Origin: Coccinella septempunctata
Lineage: Eukaryota > Arthropoda > Insecta > Coleoptera > Coccinellidae
Direction: 5' to 3'
Assembly (NCBI RefSeq): GCF_907165205.1
Contig: NC_058190.1
Coordinates: 30,779,345-30,843,344, forward strand
DNA: 64,000 nt
This document shows positions 19,441 to 30,769 of the stretch, piece by piece. The position numbers and the translations under genes were made by a program. Position 1 is the stretch's first letter; each line of letters starts with the position of its first letter. The notes under the pieces were generated by a model that was not told the origin of the DNA, searched no databases, and saw only the letters and a program-made list of their open reading frames with translations.

Positions 19441-21684
19441 ATGGCTTCTCTTGACATGAAAGTAATTGAAGCCGAAGCTAGAGAATCTGCAAAAAAACAT
19501 GTTGCAACAATTATAAAAAAGCATGGAAAACTCGAAAAAGTTGATCAAATCAAGAGAAAGATAATTCGTCAGAAGGGATCCGTAGAAGCACAATTGAAAT
19601 CAACTATCCAACAACAACTTGATGGAGTTCACATCGGTTTGGAGAAGCTCAAGGATGCTCAAGTAGAAGTGGCTGAAGTTGACCAAGATTTATGTAAAAT
19701 GGCCGAGCTATTTAATCAAGTGCCAAGCTTATATCATAAATTAAGTGTAGTTAGAGATGAAAACATGAAACACTCACAATATGTTACTGCACGAGAGAAT
19801 TTGAAACATATTTTTACTGTTCCAGAAAGTGTAGAAAAAACCAAGCAATGGATTAATGAAGGAAAACTGCTTCATACTCACCAATGCTTGAGAGATTTGG
19901 AAAATTCTCGCGATGATTTATTATATGAGCTCCATAAACTACCTAATCAATCTCCTCACGACAAATCAATGTTGAAAGCTTATTTTTCTGAAGTTGAGGA
20001 ACTTTCAGTTTTACTTGAGAAACAGTTACGTCTTGTGCTATCAAGAACCCTTAATACTGTGAGAAAAGAACCAACAGTAATCGTGACAGCATTGAGAATT
20101 ATTGAGAGAGAAGAGAAGGCAGATGAAGAGGCTTTAAAACAAGAGAAACAAACAGGATTCATTGCTCCAGGCCGCCCAAAGAAATGGAAGAAAATGGCAT
20201 TTGAAGTTTTAGAACATTCAGTTGCTACAAGAATTGAGGGTACTCAGGTAGATGAAAGATCAGATAATAAAAATTGGCTCATCACTCATTTAGAACTTAT
20301 ACGACAACTGATCCTTGAAGACCTGAGAGTAGTTAAAACACTTTGTGTTCCTTGTTTTCCACCTAGATACAATATAATTCATGAGTATATAAAAATGTAT
20401 CATCATTGCTTGTCTGTACATTTACAAGAAATTATTCAAAATGGTCTTGAAGGAAATGAATATGTTACTGTTCTTTCTTGGGTATATAAAACATATTTTT
20501 CTGATGAGCTTCTTAGTCACCCTGATTTGATGCAGTTCACTTCAAAACTAGAAAAAGAAAATCCACTTCTCCCAAAAGAAGTGCTGAGTCAATTACAAAA
20601 TGAGTATCTCAATAATATGGAAAAAAATTATGCTGAATGGATGAAAAATACTTTGAATTCAGAGAAACAAGAATGGTACTCATCTATAGAGCCACAAGTT
20701 TCCCATACATCTGGTACAGGTCCAATCATAATCTTCCAAATGATAGATCAGAATTTACAAGTTACTAAAACAGTGAGTGACCAACTTACTTTTGAAGCAT
20801 TAAAGTGCGGTATAGATCATGTTATAAGATATGGAGGTTCATATAAAGATGAGATACTTGAATTCAAAAACACATATTTTAATGATAGGAAGCAGGTACC
20901 ATTTTTTACACACCACATGATAACTATTGTAAATAACTGCCTGAAACTTGCTGATTTGAGCACTCAATTAGAAAAACAATATCTGATAGGCCTAACAGAT
21001 ATTCAAGAAGAAGATAAGAATATAGTGAGAGAAAAATTCAAAAAGTTGAGAACAGTATTTTTAGAATTACGAAACCAATCTGGAATATATTTATTAGAGG
21101 AACTCTTCTTAGATTTGGAAAAATATTTCTCTGACCTCTTCACTTCAAATTGGCTAGGATCATCAGTTGCTGTAGATACAATTTGCTTAACAACAGAGGA
21201 CTATTTTCAAGATTATAGTGGTCTTGCACAAAAGAACTTTGATTATATTGTATATCAGGTGAGAAGAAGATATGTTGAAAAATACTTGACATCTTTACTG
21301 AGCAAAAGAGTATCTTTCAAAACTTATCAGGAATGTACTAACGCAGCTTCTCAAGTATTGAGAGAAGTAGGCCAATTGAAAAACTTATTAAATGGTTTAT
21401 GTAAAGACATAAGTGGTGATGACCCATTTGAAGCAATTACCGTACTAGTCGAGATCCTAAAGAGCGATGATGATATGCTATCGTTTGAATTGCATAGAGT
21501 TGTAGAAAAGTATCCGGATATCAGCGATGATCAGTTGTTGAGACTGATGCATTTAAGAGGAGATTTGAATTGGTCTGATGTCAAAGATAAAGTATCACAC
21601 TTGATAAGGCCTAAAAATTACCTCCCTCCCAGTATTTTCAAAGGACTAATTTTTCCCAAGCTGGTGAATTTGTTCAATAATTGA
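19441..21684 (+). CDS. EXOC3: Exocyst complex component 3 (Sec6)
   Basis: This single exon encodes 747 residues, almost the human length (745). Sec6 is a rod-shaped exocyst subunit that tethers secretory vesicles at the plasma membrane and contacts SNAREs. Matches to the family run end to end. They include the N-terminal coiled-coil KKHGKLEKVDQIKRK and KGSVEAQLKSTIQQQLDGV, then NLKHIFTVPESVEKT and LRDLENSRDDLLYE. The strongest block is RIIEREEKAD followed by KQTGFIAPGRPKKWK and RIEGTQVDERSDNKNWL. The rest is the helical C-terminal half. The ATG at 19441 is the first in frame and follows a 5' region rich in A/T. No introns are needed, so the whole gene is intact. It lies downstream of VHL on the same strand without evident functional link. 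Confidence 0.96.
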   Translation: MASLDMKVIEAEARESAKKHVATIIKKHGKLEKVDQIKRKIIRQKGSVEAQLKSTIQQQLDGVHIGLEKLKDAQVEVAEVDQDLCKMAELFNQVPSLYHKLSVVRDENMKHSQYVTARENLKHIFTVPESVEKTKQWINEGKLLHTHQCLRDLENSRDDLLYELHKLPNQSPHDKSMLKAYFSEVEELSVLLEKQLRLVLSRTLNTVRKEPTVIVTALRIIEREEKADEEALKQEKQTGFIAPGRPKKWKKMAFEVLEHSVATRIEGTQVDERSDNKNWLITHLELIRQLILEDLRVVKTLCVPCFPPRYNIIHEYIKMYHHCLSVHLQEIIQNGLEGNEYVTVLSWVYKTYFSDELLSHPDLMQFTSKLEKENPLLPKEVLSQLQNEYLNNMEKNYAEWMKNTLNSEKQEWYSSIEPQVSHTSGTGPIIIFQMIDQNLQVTKTVSDQLTFEALKCGIDHVIRYGGSYKDEILEFKNTYFNDRKQVPFFTHHMITIVNNCLKLADLSTQLEKQYLIGLTDIQEEDKNIVREKFKKLRTVFLELRNQSGIYLLEELFLDLEKYFSDLFTSNWLGSSVAVDTICLTTEDYFQDYSGLAQKNFDYIVYQVRRRYVEKYLTSLLSKRVSFKTYQECTNAASQVLREVGQLKNLLNGLCKDISGDDPFEAITVLVEILKSDDDMLSFELHRVVEKYPDISDDQLLRLMHLRGDLNWSDVKDKVSHLIRPKNYLPPSIFKGLIFPKLVNLFNN

Positions 21685-22799
21685 TTTATGTTATCAGGAT
21701 TATATATAAAGCTTAACATGGTGCAGTATCTAATTTAAACTTCAGCAAATTAAGAAGACATGGCGATTTTAACTGTGCTTTATATTGGCCAGACTTTTTT
21801 CTGGAGTGAGAAGTTACTTGATGGTAATGATAAATTGGCAGATATATCAGTTTACAACAAATGAAACGATGAATGTAAGATGCTCAATGTTTCAAGTTTG
21901 AATATCATTCAAGATTTAAATGTAATGGACTATAGTAGTATATTTTGGATATATTGATACATATTGATAATTTGATTGGCCAAGGTATGAACATTGTTAC
22001 TTCTTCACCTGCAAGAGTATTTCATTTGGAAAGCATAAAATATTCAAAATTGGGCCGAATTTACACCTCATAAGCAGATATGAAATTTAGTTCAATCGTT
22101 TTGTAATGTGTGTAAATGATAATGCAACAGAAATAACTGACATTGTATTACTTTATTGATGAGTCCTGTATAACATGGAAATGCTTCAAACACTGGTTGT
22201 ATATCTAACCAAACAAATCAACATATATAACAATAAATGGAGAATAAATAAATAAATAGGTTAGTGCAATAATTAAATGAAGATAAAATTTATCAATTTA
22301 TAATTATACTCAATTGTTGCTGAATAAAATTATTGCTTGTTTTCAATGTTATTTTTCTTGAGAAAACAAAAATAAAATATCTCTGATTCATATAAAAAAA
22401 ACTACAAATTCTCTCTTTGATGTTCACATTGTATTAAAAATGTTATTTTATGCAAGACGTTCTTTGGCAATTGAGAGTTCCCTTCATGATCATAATTAAA
22501 ATTTTTGAGATCTTCATTTTTGTGTTAGTAATATCTGGGGAAGGAACTTTTGTGTTTCCATTATAACTATACAATTATTGCTAGTATTTTAGACACAGAA
22601 ATAATTTAAAAATTTAGTATTACTACAAATCAAATCAGTTTAAAAGTTTCAACTCTTAACAATAATTTTCATCAGATGTAATACCAATTTGAAGTTTGAT
22701 GTTACGAATATGGTAATTTAAGAATCATCTTCGTTGAATGTATGAATGCCAAGTTTCATTCCTCGAATAAATATCTAGAAAGAAATAAATAGGGGCGTT
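21685..22799. other. EXOC3 and GALE convergent 3' regions
   Basis: Both genes end into this 1.1-kb AT-rich spacer. AATAAA at 22232-22237 with further copies to 22257 suits EXOC3. A minus-strand AATAAA near 22151 could serve GALE but would put its transcript across the EXOC3 tail. No other feature is seen. Confidence 0.5.
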
Positions 22800-25700
22800 T
22801 CAGCTGAAGCCACTAGGATTGTTACTCTGCCAATTCCATGTATCTTTGCACATTTCATCAATATCCTTATCTGCACTCCAGTTCAGTTCACTCTTTGCCA
22901 GGCTGGCATCAGAATAGCATGTAGCGATATCTCCCGGCCTTCTGTCAACTAATCTGTACTCCACCCTTTTTCCAGATGCTCTTTCGAACGCTTTAACAAC
23001 CTCGAGAACGGAATAACCTCGACCGGTTCCTAAATTGTAAGCTTGAAAGCCTAGGAATGAAGGGTCTGAAATTTTTTCTAAAGCTCTCAAATGACCAATA
23101 GCTAGATCAGTAATGTGTATATAATCGCGGACACCTGTACCATCCACTGTATCGTAATCAGAACCAAAAACCCTGAGAAATTCTCTTCTTCCAATAGCAA
23201 CCTAAAATATTGCAATTTGAGATTTATTATTTCTATTTTACATGAATAATATTCCACCTGTGATATGTACGGCATTAGATTATTGGGAATTCCAGAAGGA
23301 TCCTCCCCAATAATTCCAGAATGATGTGCGCCAACAGGATTGAAATATCTCAAGGATATCAATTTCCATTCCTAGAAACGAATTCAATCAATTATTAACA
23401 TCGAGTGCTCACCTTTTACTAATAATAGGGAAACCCGGAAGAACACAGCAGTATTAATGCTTATGAGTATAGTGTCAACCTATATCTTTTCATCGATCCA
23501 AGCCCAAAGACTCAAATTTCCACTTTATAATCATTCTTATTGAAAAAATCATCACATTTCATTGATATGGGTACATCTAAGATGTTTTTAGACATCGCTT
23601 CATTTTTGTCACTTCAAAATCTTGTATCATATATCAACTTTGATCAGATGTTACATACGCATCATTTCAACTCCTACTCACTTCAATCAATCATAGATAA
23701 AGATTAAGTTACACATAATAATGCTACCTCGACACTTCGAACGGGAACGTCTAAAAAGATCATGCCCTGTAAAAGCTCGAATTTCGCAAGTACGCGAAAG
23801 TTTGGATAATATGAGAATTATTTTATTACCTATTCGTCCGAAAATTCTATACGGAGGTATAAAACCAAAACTACCAACACGGAAAGCTGGCAGACCAGAG
23901 GTTTCTCACACGGAGCCTTATTTGAGTTAGAGTCTCTCTAAAATCTTTGGATACGTCATATTCTCGAAAATAAAAATTATTTTCAAATATGAGAGGATGA
24001 ATAAGGAAGCCATCAAAATCCATAGACAAAAAGGCGGCTACAGACGGCATGGCAAGCCTTGGCCAGCGTTTGAACGAACGTTTGTGGAAACGTTGGTATA
24101 TTCTCGATATTCGTGCACCGACGACTATACACACGACATGATTATCTTGGCAGTCTTTTCGAGGCAAGTGAGAAGGCGAACGTTGAACAAGCGTGCGAAA
24201 AAATGGAGTCTTATTTTTATGATTGACGTTTTGTGGACCCCAAATAATGGGGAACATTTCATACAACTTAAGAAACTCTATAATAGTGTCATTGCTCCAG
24301 TTTCAAGTCATTTTCGCTTAAACGCTACGCGCGACTTCCTTAATAAGGGATACTTACAGATAGAAATTGTTAAAACAAATATGACTCGCGTGTCGTTCGT
24401 ACGGGACGCCTTGGAGTACCCGAAAAATTCTTAGCAGTGTGTAAAAGCCTTCATACCAACAACACCGCTAGAATACAGCATAATGGCTCTACAACCGACC
24501 ATTTCTTAACCAACCCTGGAATAAAACAAGGCTGCGTGTTAGCGCCTTTACTGTTCAATATTTTCGCCTTAGCTGTCTCGATAATTGCTGACATGAGTAT
24601 GCCTGTAAGAGGTGTTGAAATAAGATTCAGATTTGATGAAGGCCTGGAGCGCCTCAAAGCAAAAACCAGTACAAAGTACAAAGTTTATCACGGAACTTCC
24701 ATATGCAGACGACTGTGCTCTTATCGCTAGCAGCTCAGAGGATCTACAGATAATGTTGGACACCTATAAACACATATACGAAGCTTTAGGCCTTAGACTA
24801 AATATCGACAAAACCAAAATCCTGGTAAGTCCACCAGAAAGCCTTCAAACAGATATCAGCCTGTACAAAGAAACTATAGAACAGATCGAGCAGTTCAAAT
24901 ACTTGTGAAACTTCATAAATACTAGGGCTTACCTAGACACGGAAATACACAACCGTATCAATTCGGCATCAAGGGCATTCTGTAGGCTGAAAGACAGAGT
25001 GTATCAAAATCACGACCTCGATCTGAAGATCAAGACAGCTGTTTACAAAGCAGTGGTCCTCCCAACTGGACGCCCTACAGGCGACATATTAAACAGCTTG
25101 AACAAACGCAACAACGTCATCTAAGACAAATAATGCACATCAGATGGTTCCACAAATTTCGAATGCAGAAGTCTCGCAACGGGCGAGTTGTACAACAATT
25201 GAGACTCAAGTAACGAGGGCCCGACTCAGATGGAGCGGCCACATTCTGAGGATGCAAGACACAAGACTCCCCAAAGTAGCTCTATATGACGAGTTGACAG
25301 AGGGAGGCCGGAAACCAGGAGGCCAATATAAGCGGTTTAAGGATATACTACATCAATCCCTAAAATCAGTTAATGCCAATCATAACTGGGAAAACTGGCG
25401 TTAGACAGGTCACAGTGGAGGTCTTTGGTACACAATTATAGTGAAGACTCGAGAAGACAGAAGCGGCCAGATGCCAGATCTGGTTGGGGACTATCCGTGC
25501 GCGGAGTGTGGAAGGATAAGTAGGTAACGGTTGGGTCTCTTCAGTCACAGGAGGGCACACAGACGCAATTAGCCCTAAAAATTATAAGTCTGTTCGCACT
25601 GTTTTTTTTTTTGTCTTTTGGTAGATTTATTCCCGGTAACGGGATACAGCAATGTAATGTAATGTACGGTGATCAAGACCACTGGCGAGTCTCGACAAGT

Positions 25701-28700
25701 CCTTTCGATGTGTGTTTAAAATACCGCCTTCTAGGCCAGCGCCAGCGTTGGCTTTGCCTTGCCATATGTTTTGTATACATACGATGCGCAAACTTTGGAA
25801 CGAGCGGAGGTTTGCCAAGGCTTGCCGTCTGTAGCCGCCTTAAAAATAATATAACAGAAGAGAAGACTCCTGTAGTACATAGCGCTGGGCTGTAAGTAAT
25901 CGATACGAAGAGTATAAAACCAATGCGATGTGGAAAGGATCAAAGGAAGGACTAATAAAAAGGATCGACTATGAAAATAAAATAAAAAAAAATAATAAAG
26001 GATGGATACTACTCAGAGTGGGAATATAAATAAAATACAGTTCCTCCGACGCATTCGGATTAAAAACCCGGTGAGCTAAGTTTTAGGTAGAAAACCTGCA
26101 AGACCTCTACACAGTATCAGGCCCTGGAAGCCTTCATAAATTAATCGCGAAAAATCAGTTTGTATTCAGACTGTTTGTTACAAAAAAAACTTTTATAAAT
26201 CGACTCATATAGATACAAGTTACAGACGGAATAGAACAAGCATATTATCTTTATCGTAAAATTTAATAATTTCGTATGGCGCAAAGTTTGCAAATTGGAT
26301 AATCGTTTTAACATTAATAATAAATTATCTCAATGTGACGCAAATACATATTTGCAACGCAGAAATAAAAATTTACATTTAAAAGATAATGACAATGATA
26401 ACAGGTGGATTAACGGAAACATAGCGAAAGAATTCCGAAAGGAATATGCATCATCGTAGCTTATTAGGAAAAAAAAATTGGTGGATTTTTCGTTCTTATA
26501 ATGTATGAATTAATGAAATGGTAGATAAATGCTCTTTATGTGAAAAAAATATTAAGTTGTTGAAATCTGAGGTAGAATGATCAAATATGATCATTCTACC
26601 TCAGATTTCGAACAACATTTGGAGACAATAGGAACCTAAAGTGTGAAAAATGTGCAAACTGGGCAACAATTTCTGAAAAATTGTCTTTCCAATAATGTGA
26701 CCTAGTCATGTACGGGGCGTAACGAATATCCCGTCATTTCAAGTCAAAAAAGTGTTCAAAGTTAGTTGAGAGGTGTTGAGAAGCACAAAAGGGAAATTCG
26801 TGATTGACTCGAGATACCTTGGAGCCAGTAGAGTACCTCTATCAAAAATTAGACCTATACAGGGTCCTGCAATAGTGGGTTAGGCTTCCATAGCTGCCAA
26901 ACCAGACGTTTTAGAAATTTAGTTGAAAAGCATTCCCTTTGTACTTTCAATTCTGTATCTCAAGAAATTATTTTCTAATATACAGGGTGTTCCCAAATAA
27001 AATTATTTAACGAATGAGTGATTTTTTAAATGGAACACCCCTTATATTTTTGCATATTTTCAAAGTTCAAGCACAGAATATTACATACTTGACGACGAAT
27101 TTTTCAAACGTTAATTGAAGGTTCTATTTCTTCAATAAATGTGAACCTAACTTATATCATTGAATTTTTCAATTCAAATATGAATAACTTTTATCTATCA
27201 CGTCATCTTGTCACGCTTACACATGAAGATCGGCGACCTTCATGATTCAAACTTTAAGTCAATGTTATCTTTAGAATTTGTTTTATTCGATCGTAAACGC
27301 AATCGAACAATGATGACCAACTGATAGCTTCATGTGAGAAGGTCACAATATTTTACAAATTTAGCGAGAAGGCAACGCAGGGAATTCCGATATGTCATGT
27401 ACATTCTATTGTTTGGTGTTACAATCAAAATTCAACGTCGCGTCGGTTGAATTACCAAAATTCAACCGACGCCGACACAATAATTTCGGGTAGGTACATA
27501 AACAATCTTTTTTATATCTACCAACTTCTCCAAACGTTGCTTCTATTCTCCGTTTTATTTTGAGACTTGAAAAATTAAAGAACAAAGCAAAGGGAAAATC
27601 ATACAGAGTGGATGGAAAGTAACGAACCAAATTCCCGGTATTAATTTTATTTTGAAGAAATTTTCATTCTAAATTATTTTTCATGTATACTTGAAGAGCT
27701 TATTGTCATGCACCCTATTCAAGGGGTGGAGACAGGTTGACAAAAAAACCCTAAATATGAATTTTGTACGATACTTTTTACTCACTCCGTATAATCTGTC
27801 GCCTCAAAGATTCAAATATCGCATTTTCTTCTATTATTTTTTTCGACTATCAGAATGTCTCGAAACGTATGTCAGAATTCCATAATTATTGGGTAAGAAG
27901 AATTAAGGAAGAACAGAATACTTTCTGAGTTCTCATTCAATTGTGGATTTTGTTTATTTCCATAGTGAATCGAGAATATACTAAGAAAGTTTGTATTTAT
28001 TTCCTGGTGAATTCTCGAACAACGTTACCTACTGGAAATGGTGAACCAAAATAAAAGTAATACAGTTCAAGAACCTCGGGATTTGATTGAATAACTAGGT
28101 CCAACCTAATAATACACATTAGAGTGAATTATACAGTTATAATCATTGTATACAAACATTTTGAACGTCTTTTAAATAACCTTATAACCTACAATAATCC
28201 TTCAAATCTTGTGAGATTATGAAATTGTTTGAATTCAAACGGTGTTACCCGTTCGAATCTGAACAAGACGTGATAAAATTCAAAAAAACTGATCTATTCA
28301 AATAAACGGACTTGTTATTTATCATTTGAATACCACCTGATAAGAAAATAAAACAATCTACAAATTTGACAAATACGAAAGGTGGCGTGATTTGAATCAT
28401 AAATACACTTACATGAAATTGCTAAAGATAGTGCATCGAATTGAATCTATATAATAATATGATATCTTAAAGTCGACCAATTCAAATAATTTAACATCAA
28501 AACCAGAGACAAACTGTTGTCTCTCTAAAACTGACTTCCTGGATTTATAGATCACCTTCTGTTTATGCCCTAGTTTGATATTCTGTATATAAAGCCAAAA
28601 AAAATAAAGCAACCAGAAATTTAAACTTCTGAACCCACTACCAGTGGAATATTGTTACTTCGAAGTTCGAACTAAACAATGTTTCATTCAATACTAGCTG

Positions 28701-30435
28701 TACCCGCCTGCTTTGCAGCAAAAATTTTTTTATAAGAAATAACACTTCACGAATTTAACTTCATTGCTGCGCAATCTAAATGATATAAGGACCAATTGGA
28801 TTGCTATTCCGTCTGCAAATGGATGATGCCCAACATAGCAGCATAAATTTGTAATAGCATTTTTACTTGATATTTTTTACCTCAAGAGCTGGATAAATAC
28901 AGCGCCATCTAATAAAATGGAAATAAATAACGAATTGAATTTTTACAAAGTCTTTTTTTTTATACTAGCTGTATGCTTGTCTGCAAAAATTGAGATTACA
29001 AGTGGACTCAGATTTAACAAAAATAATATCTGGAAATGTACCAACATACAAATATCAATTATAGATCCTTTATGGCAGCACTAACCATATTGGCACCTAT
29101 TGATCCTACTTAAAAGAAGGAAAATAATGTTCTACACCACCAATACTTTCATCGAATTTTCAATGTATTTTATAATAACCAGTCAGTAGACAAATCCAAC
29201 AAATCAAATTTCAAAACAAACAGCCTACCGGATCTAGACTCATAATGATATATCTAAAATAGCAACTTTCCTTTATGTATTGATTACATAAATGTCAACA
29301 ATTAATCTTTATATGAATCGAGCATTCTAATATCTTAAAGGTTCTGATCTTTTTTACATAATTCGTTTCTCAATTTTAAACCCTCAAAATAATTCAACTG
29401 GAGTCAAAAGCTGTTGTCTAATAGTATTTGATAATATGTTGAAATTGTTCATCTTTTGCTTCAATGCAGTAATTAAACTATCCAAAACAAAAAGAAATTT
29501 GAAAAACCACCGTTTCATATTTTCTAATTTAAAATAATACTGGTTGCATATGAAGCTGAATAGGTAGATCTATGTATTGAAATGCTCTCTTAATTATTTC
29601 ATTATTTTTACTAGGCTGAAACTCGATTTATTAATTATTCATTAATAACAAGTTTGAAGAAGGGTTGCTTATTCCATCATTTTGTTATTGAAAACCATAA
29701 GTGAACCTTATTTTATTTCTATCAAGTATAATTTGAAAAAATCTGTATTGTGCTTACCGGATAAGCAGTACAAAGATCCTTGCCAATTTCTTCTACAAAA
29801 TATTTCGTTTTACCATAAGGATTTGTACAACCTTGACCAGTTGGATGGTCCTCTGTTAATGGCAAAAATTGGGGAGTACCATACACTGTTGCTGAAGATG
29901 AGTAAACCAAAGATTTCACACCATTATCATGCATTACCTAAAAGCTTGAAATAATAAAATTCAAAATGAAAACATACTGCATAACTTTTTACCTGAAATA
30001 GATTATTTGACCCCCCAACGTTGTTTTCATAATATGATAGAGGTATTTGTGTAGATTCTCCTACAGATTTCAAAGCTGCAAAATGTATAACGGTGGAAAT
30101 TTTATGCTGCAATCAAAATTTCAGATTGATTATAGAAATGGTTTCCTTCAAAGACTTAATACCTTCTTGAAAATTTTATCTAAGTCATCCTTATTTCTTA
30201 TGTCCACATTGTAAAATACCAGTTTTTTTCCAGTAATCTTTTCCACCCTTTTGAGAGACTCTGGTTTGTCATCTTTGGAGGGGGCATGACAATTTGATAA
30301 ATTATCAATAGCTACTACAGTGAAATTAGCATTCAATAATTCAACTACAGTATGAGATCCAACATAACCACCCCCTCCAGTCACAAGGATAGCTTGAGAA
30401 TTTTTTCCTGTACATTGGCAAGATTTACACGACAT
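22800..30435 (-). CDS. GALE: UDP-glucose 4-epimerase (GALE), 5 coding exons
   Basis: GALE interconverts UDP-galactose and UDP-glucose (Leloir pathway) and also the UDP-HexNAc pair in animals. Exons on the minus strand are 30163-30435, 29993-30106, 29758-29937, 23258-23371 and 22800-23201, all in phase 0, giving 360 residues (human 348). Visible are the NAD-binding glycine motif LVTGGGGYVGSH (about 17-28), HFAALKSVGES, the catalytic YSSSATVYG serine region, Y170-GKT-K174 (the YxxxK pair), SLRYFNPVGAH, GIPNNLMPYISQ, DGTGVRDYIHITDLA and a C-terminal CKDTWNWQSNNPSGF. Intron 3 is 6.4 kb and stuffed with dead transposons. The ATG at 30435 is the conventional start, but an upstream exon could add 85 residues in frame. 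Confidence 0.95.
24033..25839. mobile_element. TIR-bounded DNA transposon remnant in GALE intron 3
   Basis: GGCGGCTACAGACGGCA at 24033 is matched by its inverse TGCCGTCTGTAGCCGCC ending at 25839, both followed inward by GGCAAGCCTTGG or a near copy. The span holds a decayed LINE, so this is a nested composite. Frames on both strands (23871-24434) resemble no family I can name. Confidence 0.55.
24437..25570 (+). pseudogene. Decayed LINE reverse transcriptase
   Basis: The remains of a non-LTR retrotransposon ORF lie in at least three frames. RT block 4-5 appears as FLTNPGIKQGCVLAPLLFNI, the catalytic YADDCALIASSSEDLQ follows near 24700, and after a frame change comes RLRWSGHILRMQDTRLPKVA with GGQYKRFKDILHQSLKS (25220-25370). 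A C-terminal zinc-finger-like CAECGRI then HRRAH lies near 25500, with an internal stop. A TAATG microsatellite tail lies near 25650. 5'-truncated and inactive. Confidence 0.82.
25900..29757. other. Rest of GALE intron 3
   Basis: This is mostly AT-rich unique-looking DNA. Repeat ends of the TACAGGGTG type occur near 26866 and 26980. A GC-rich hairpin lies at 27436-27475, with arms GTCGCGTCGGTTGAATT and its near complement around ACCAA. An insect dispersed-repeat end, CTAGCTGTACCCGCCTGC, lies near 28696 and a related one near 28963. No gene is seen. Confidence 0.45.
26556..26616. repeat. 28-bp near-perfect inverted repeat
   Basis: The left arm 26556-26583 and right arm 26588-26616 pair along their whole length except one extra base, around the 4-base loop AATA. 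The core is AATCTGAGGTAGAATGATCA and its complement. It sits in GALE intron 3 with no flanking gene fragment. Confidence 0.8.
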
Positions 30436-30747
30436 GTGTGGATTGCTCCCTTCGAAAATCCAGTACCTAAAATTTGAAATTTAAAATTTTAATGAGCGGT
30501 AATATTTTTAGGTTAGATCTCACCTTACTTTGTCAAATAATCGAGCGGTATGATTGCATAGGACACAAACGCAGTAATATATATAGCTTTGAATAATGAG
30601 GAGGACATGGTTATCAATTTTCTTATCAGTCACTGCCACTCCAGATAGTAAATAATTTTGTACGGGGTACTTATTTGACGGTCGTCTACGTGGTCCAAAA
30701 TTTCTTATGCTTACACTTTCGTCAAAAGAAGAAAGAAAAATTTTCAT
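30436..30747 (-). CDS. Possible upstream exon of GALE adding a membrane-spanning N-terminus
   Basis: An ORF from ATG 30747 ends at donor AAG|GTGAGA (exon 30524-30747). Joining it to acceptor TTTTAG|GTACTGG (30466) keeps frame into the GALE ATG at 30435, adding 85 residues. The extension is basic near its start (GPRRRPSNKYP) and has one hydrophobic segment, HVLLIIQSYIYYCVCVLC. The splice pair itself is convincing as a 5' leader intron. Whether the leader is translated is open; GALE is normally cytosolic. Confidence 0.4.
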
Positions 30748-30769
30748 ATTGAACCTTTTTCAACACTTC

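Noticed and set aside
23871..24434. Long overlapping frames on both strands in GALE intron 3
   Set aside because: Neither matches a family I can name and they overlap each other; they fall partly inside a transposon remnant and are probably chance or decayed transposase.
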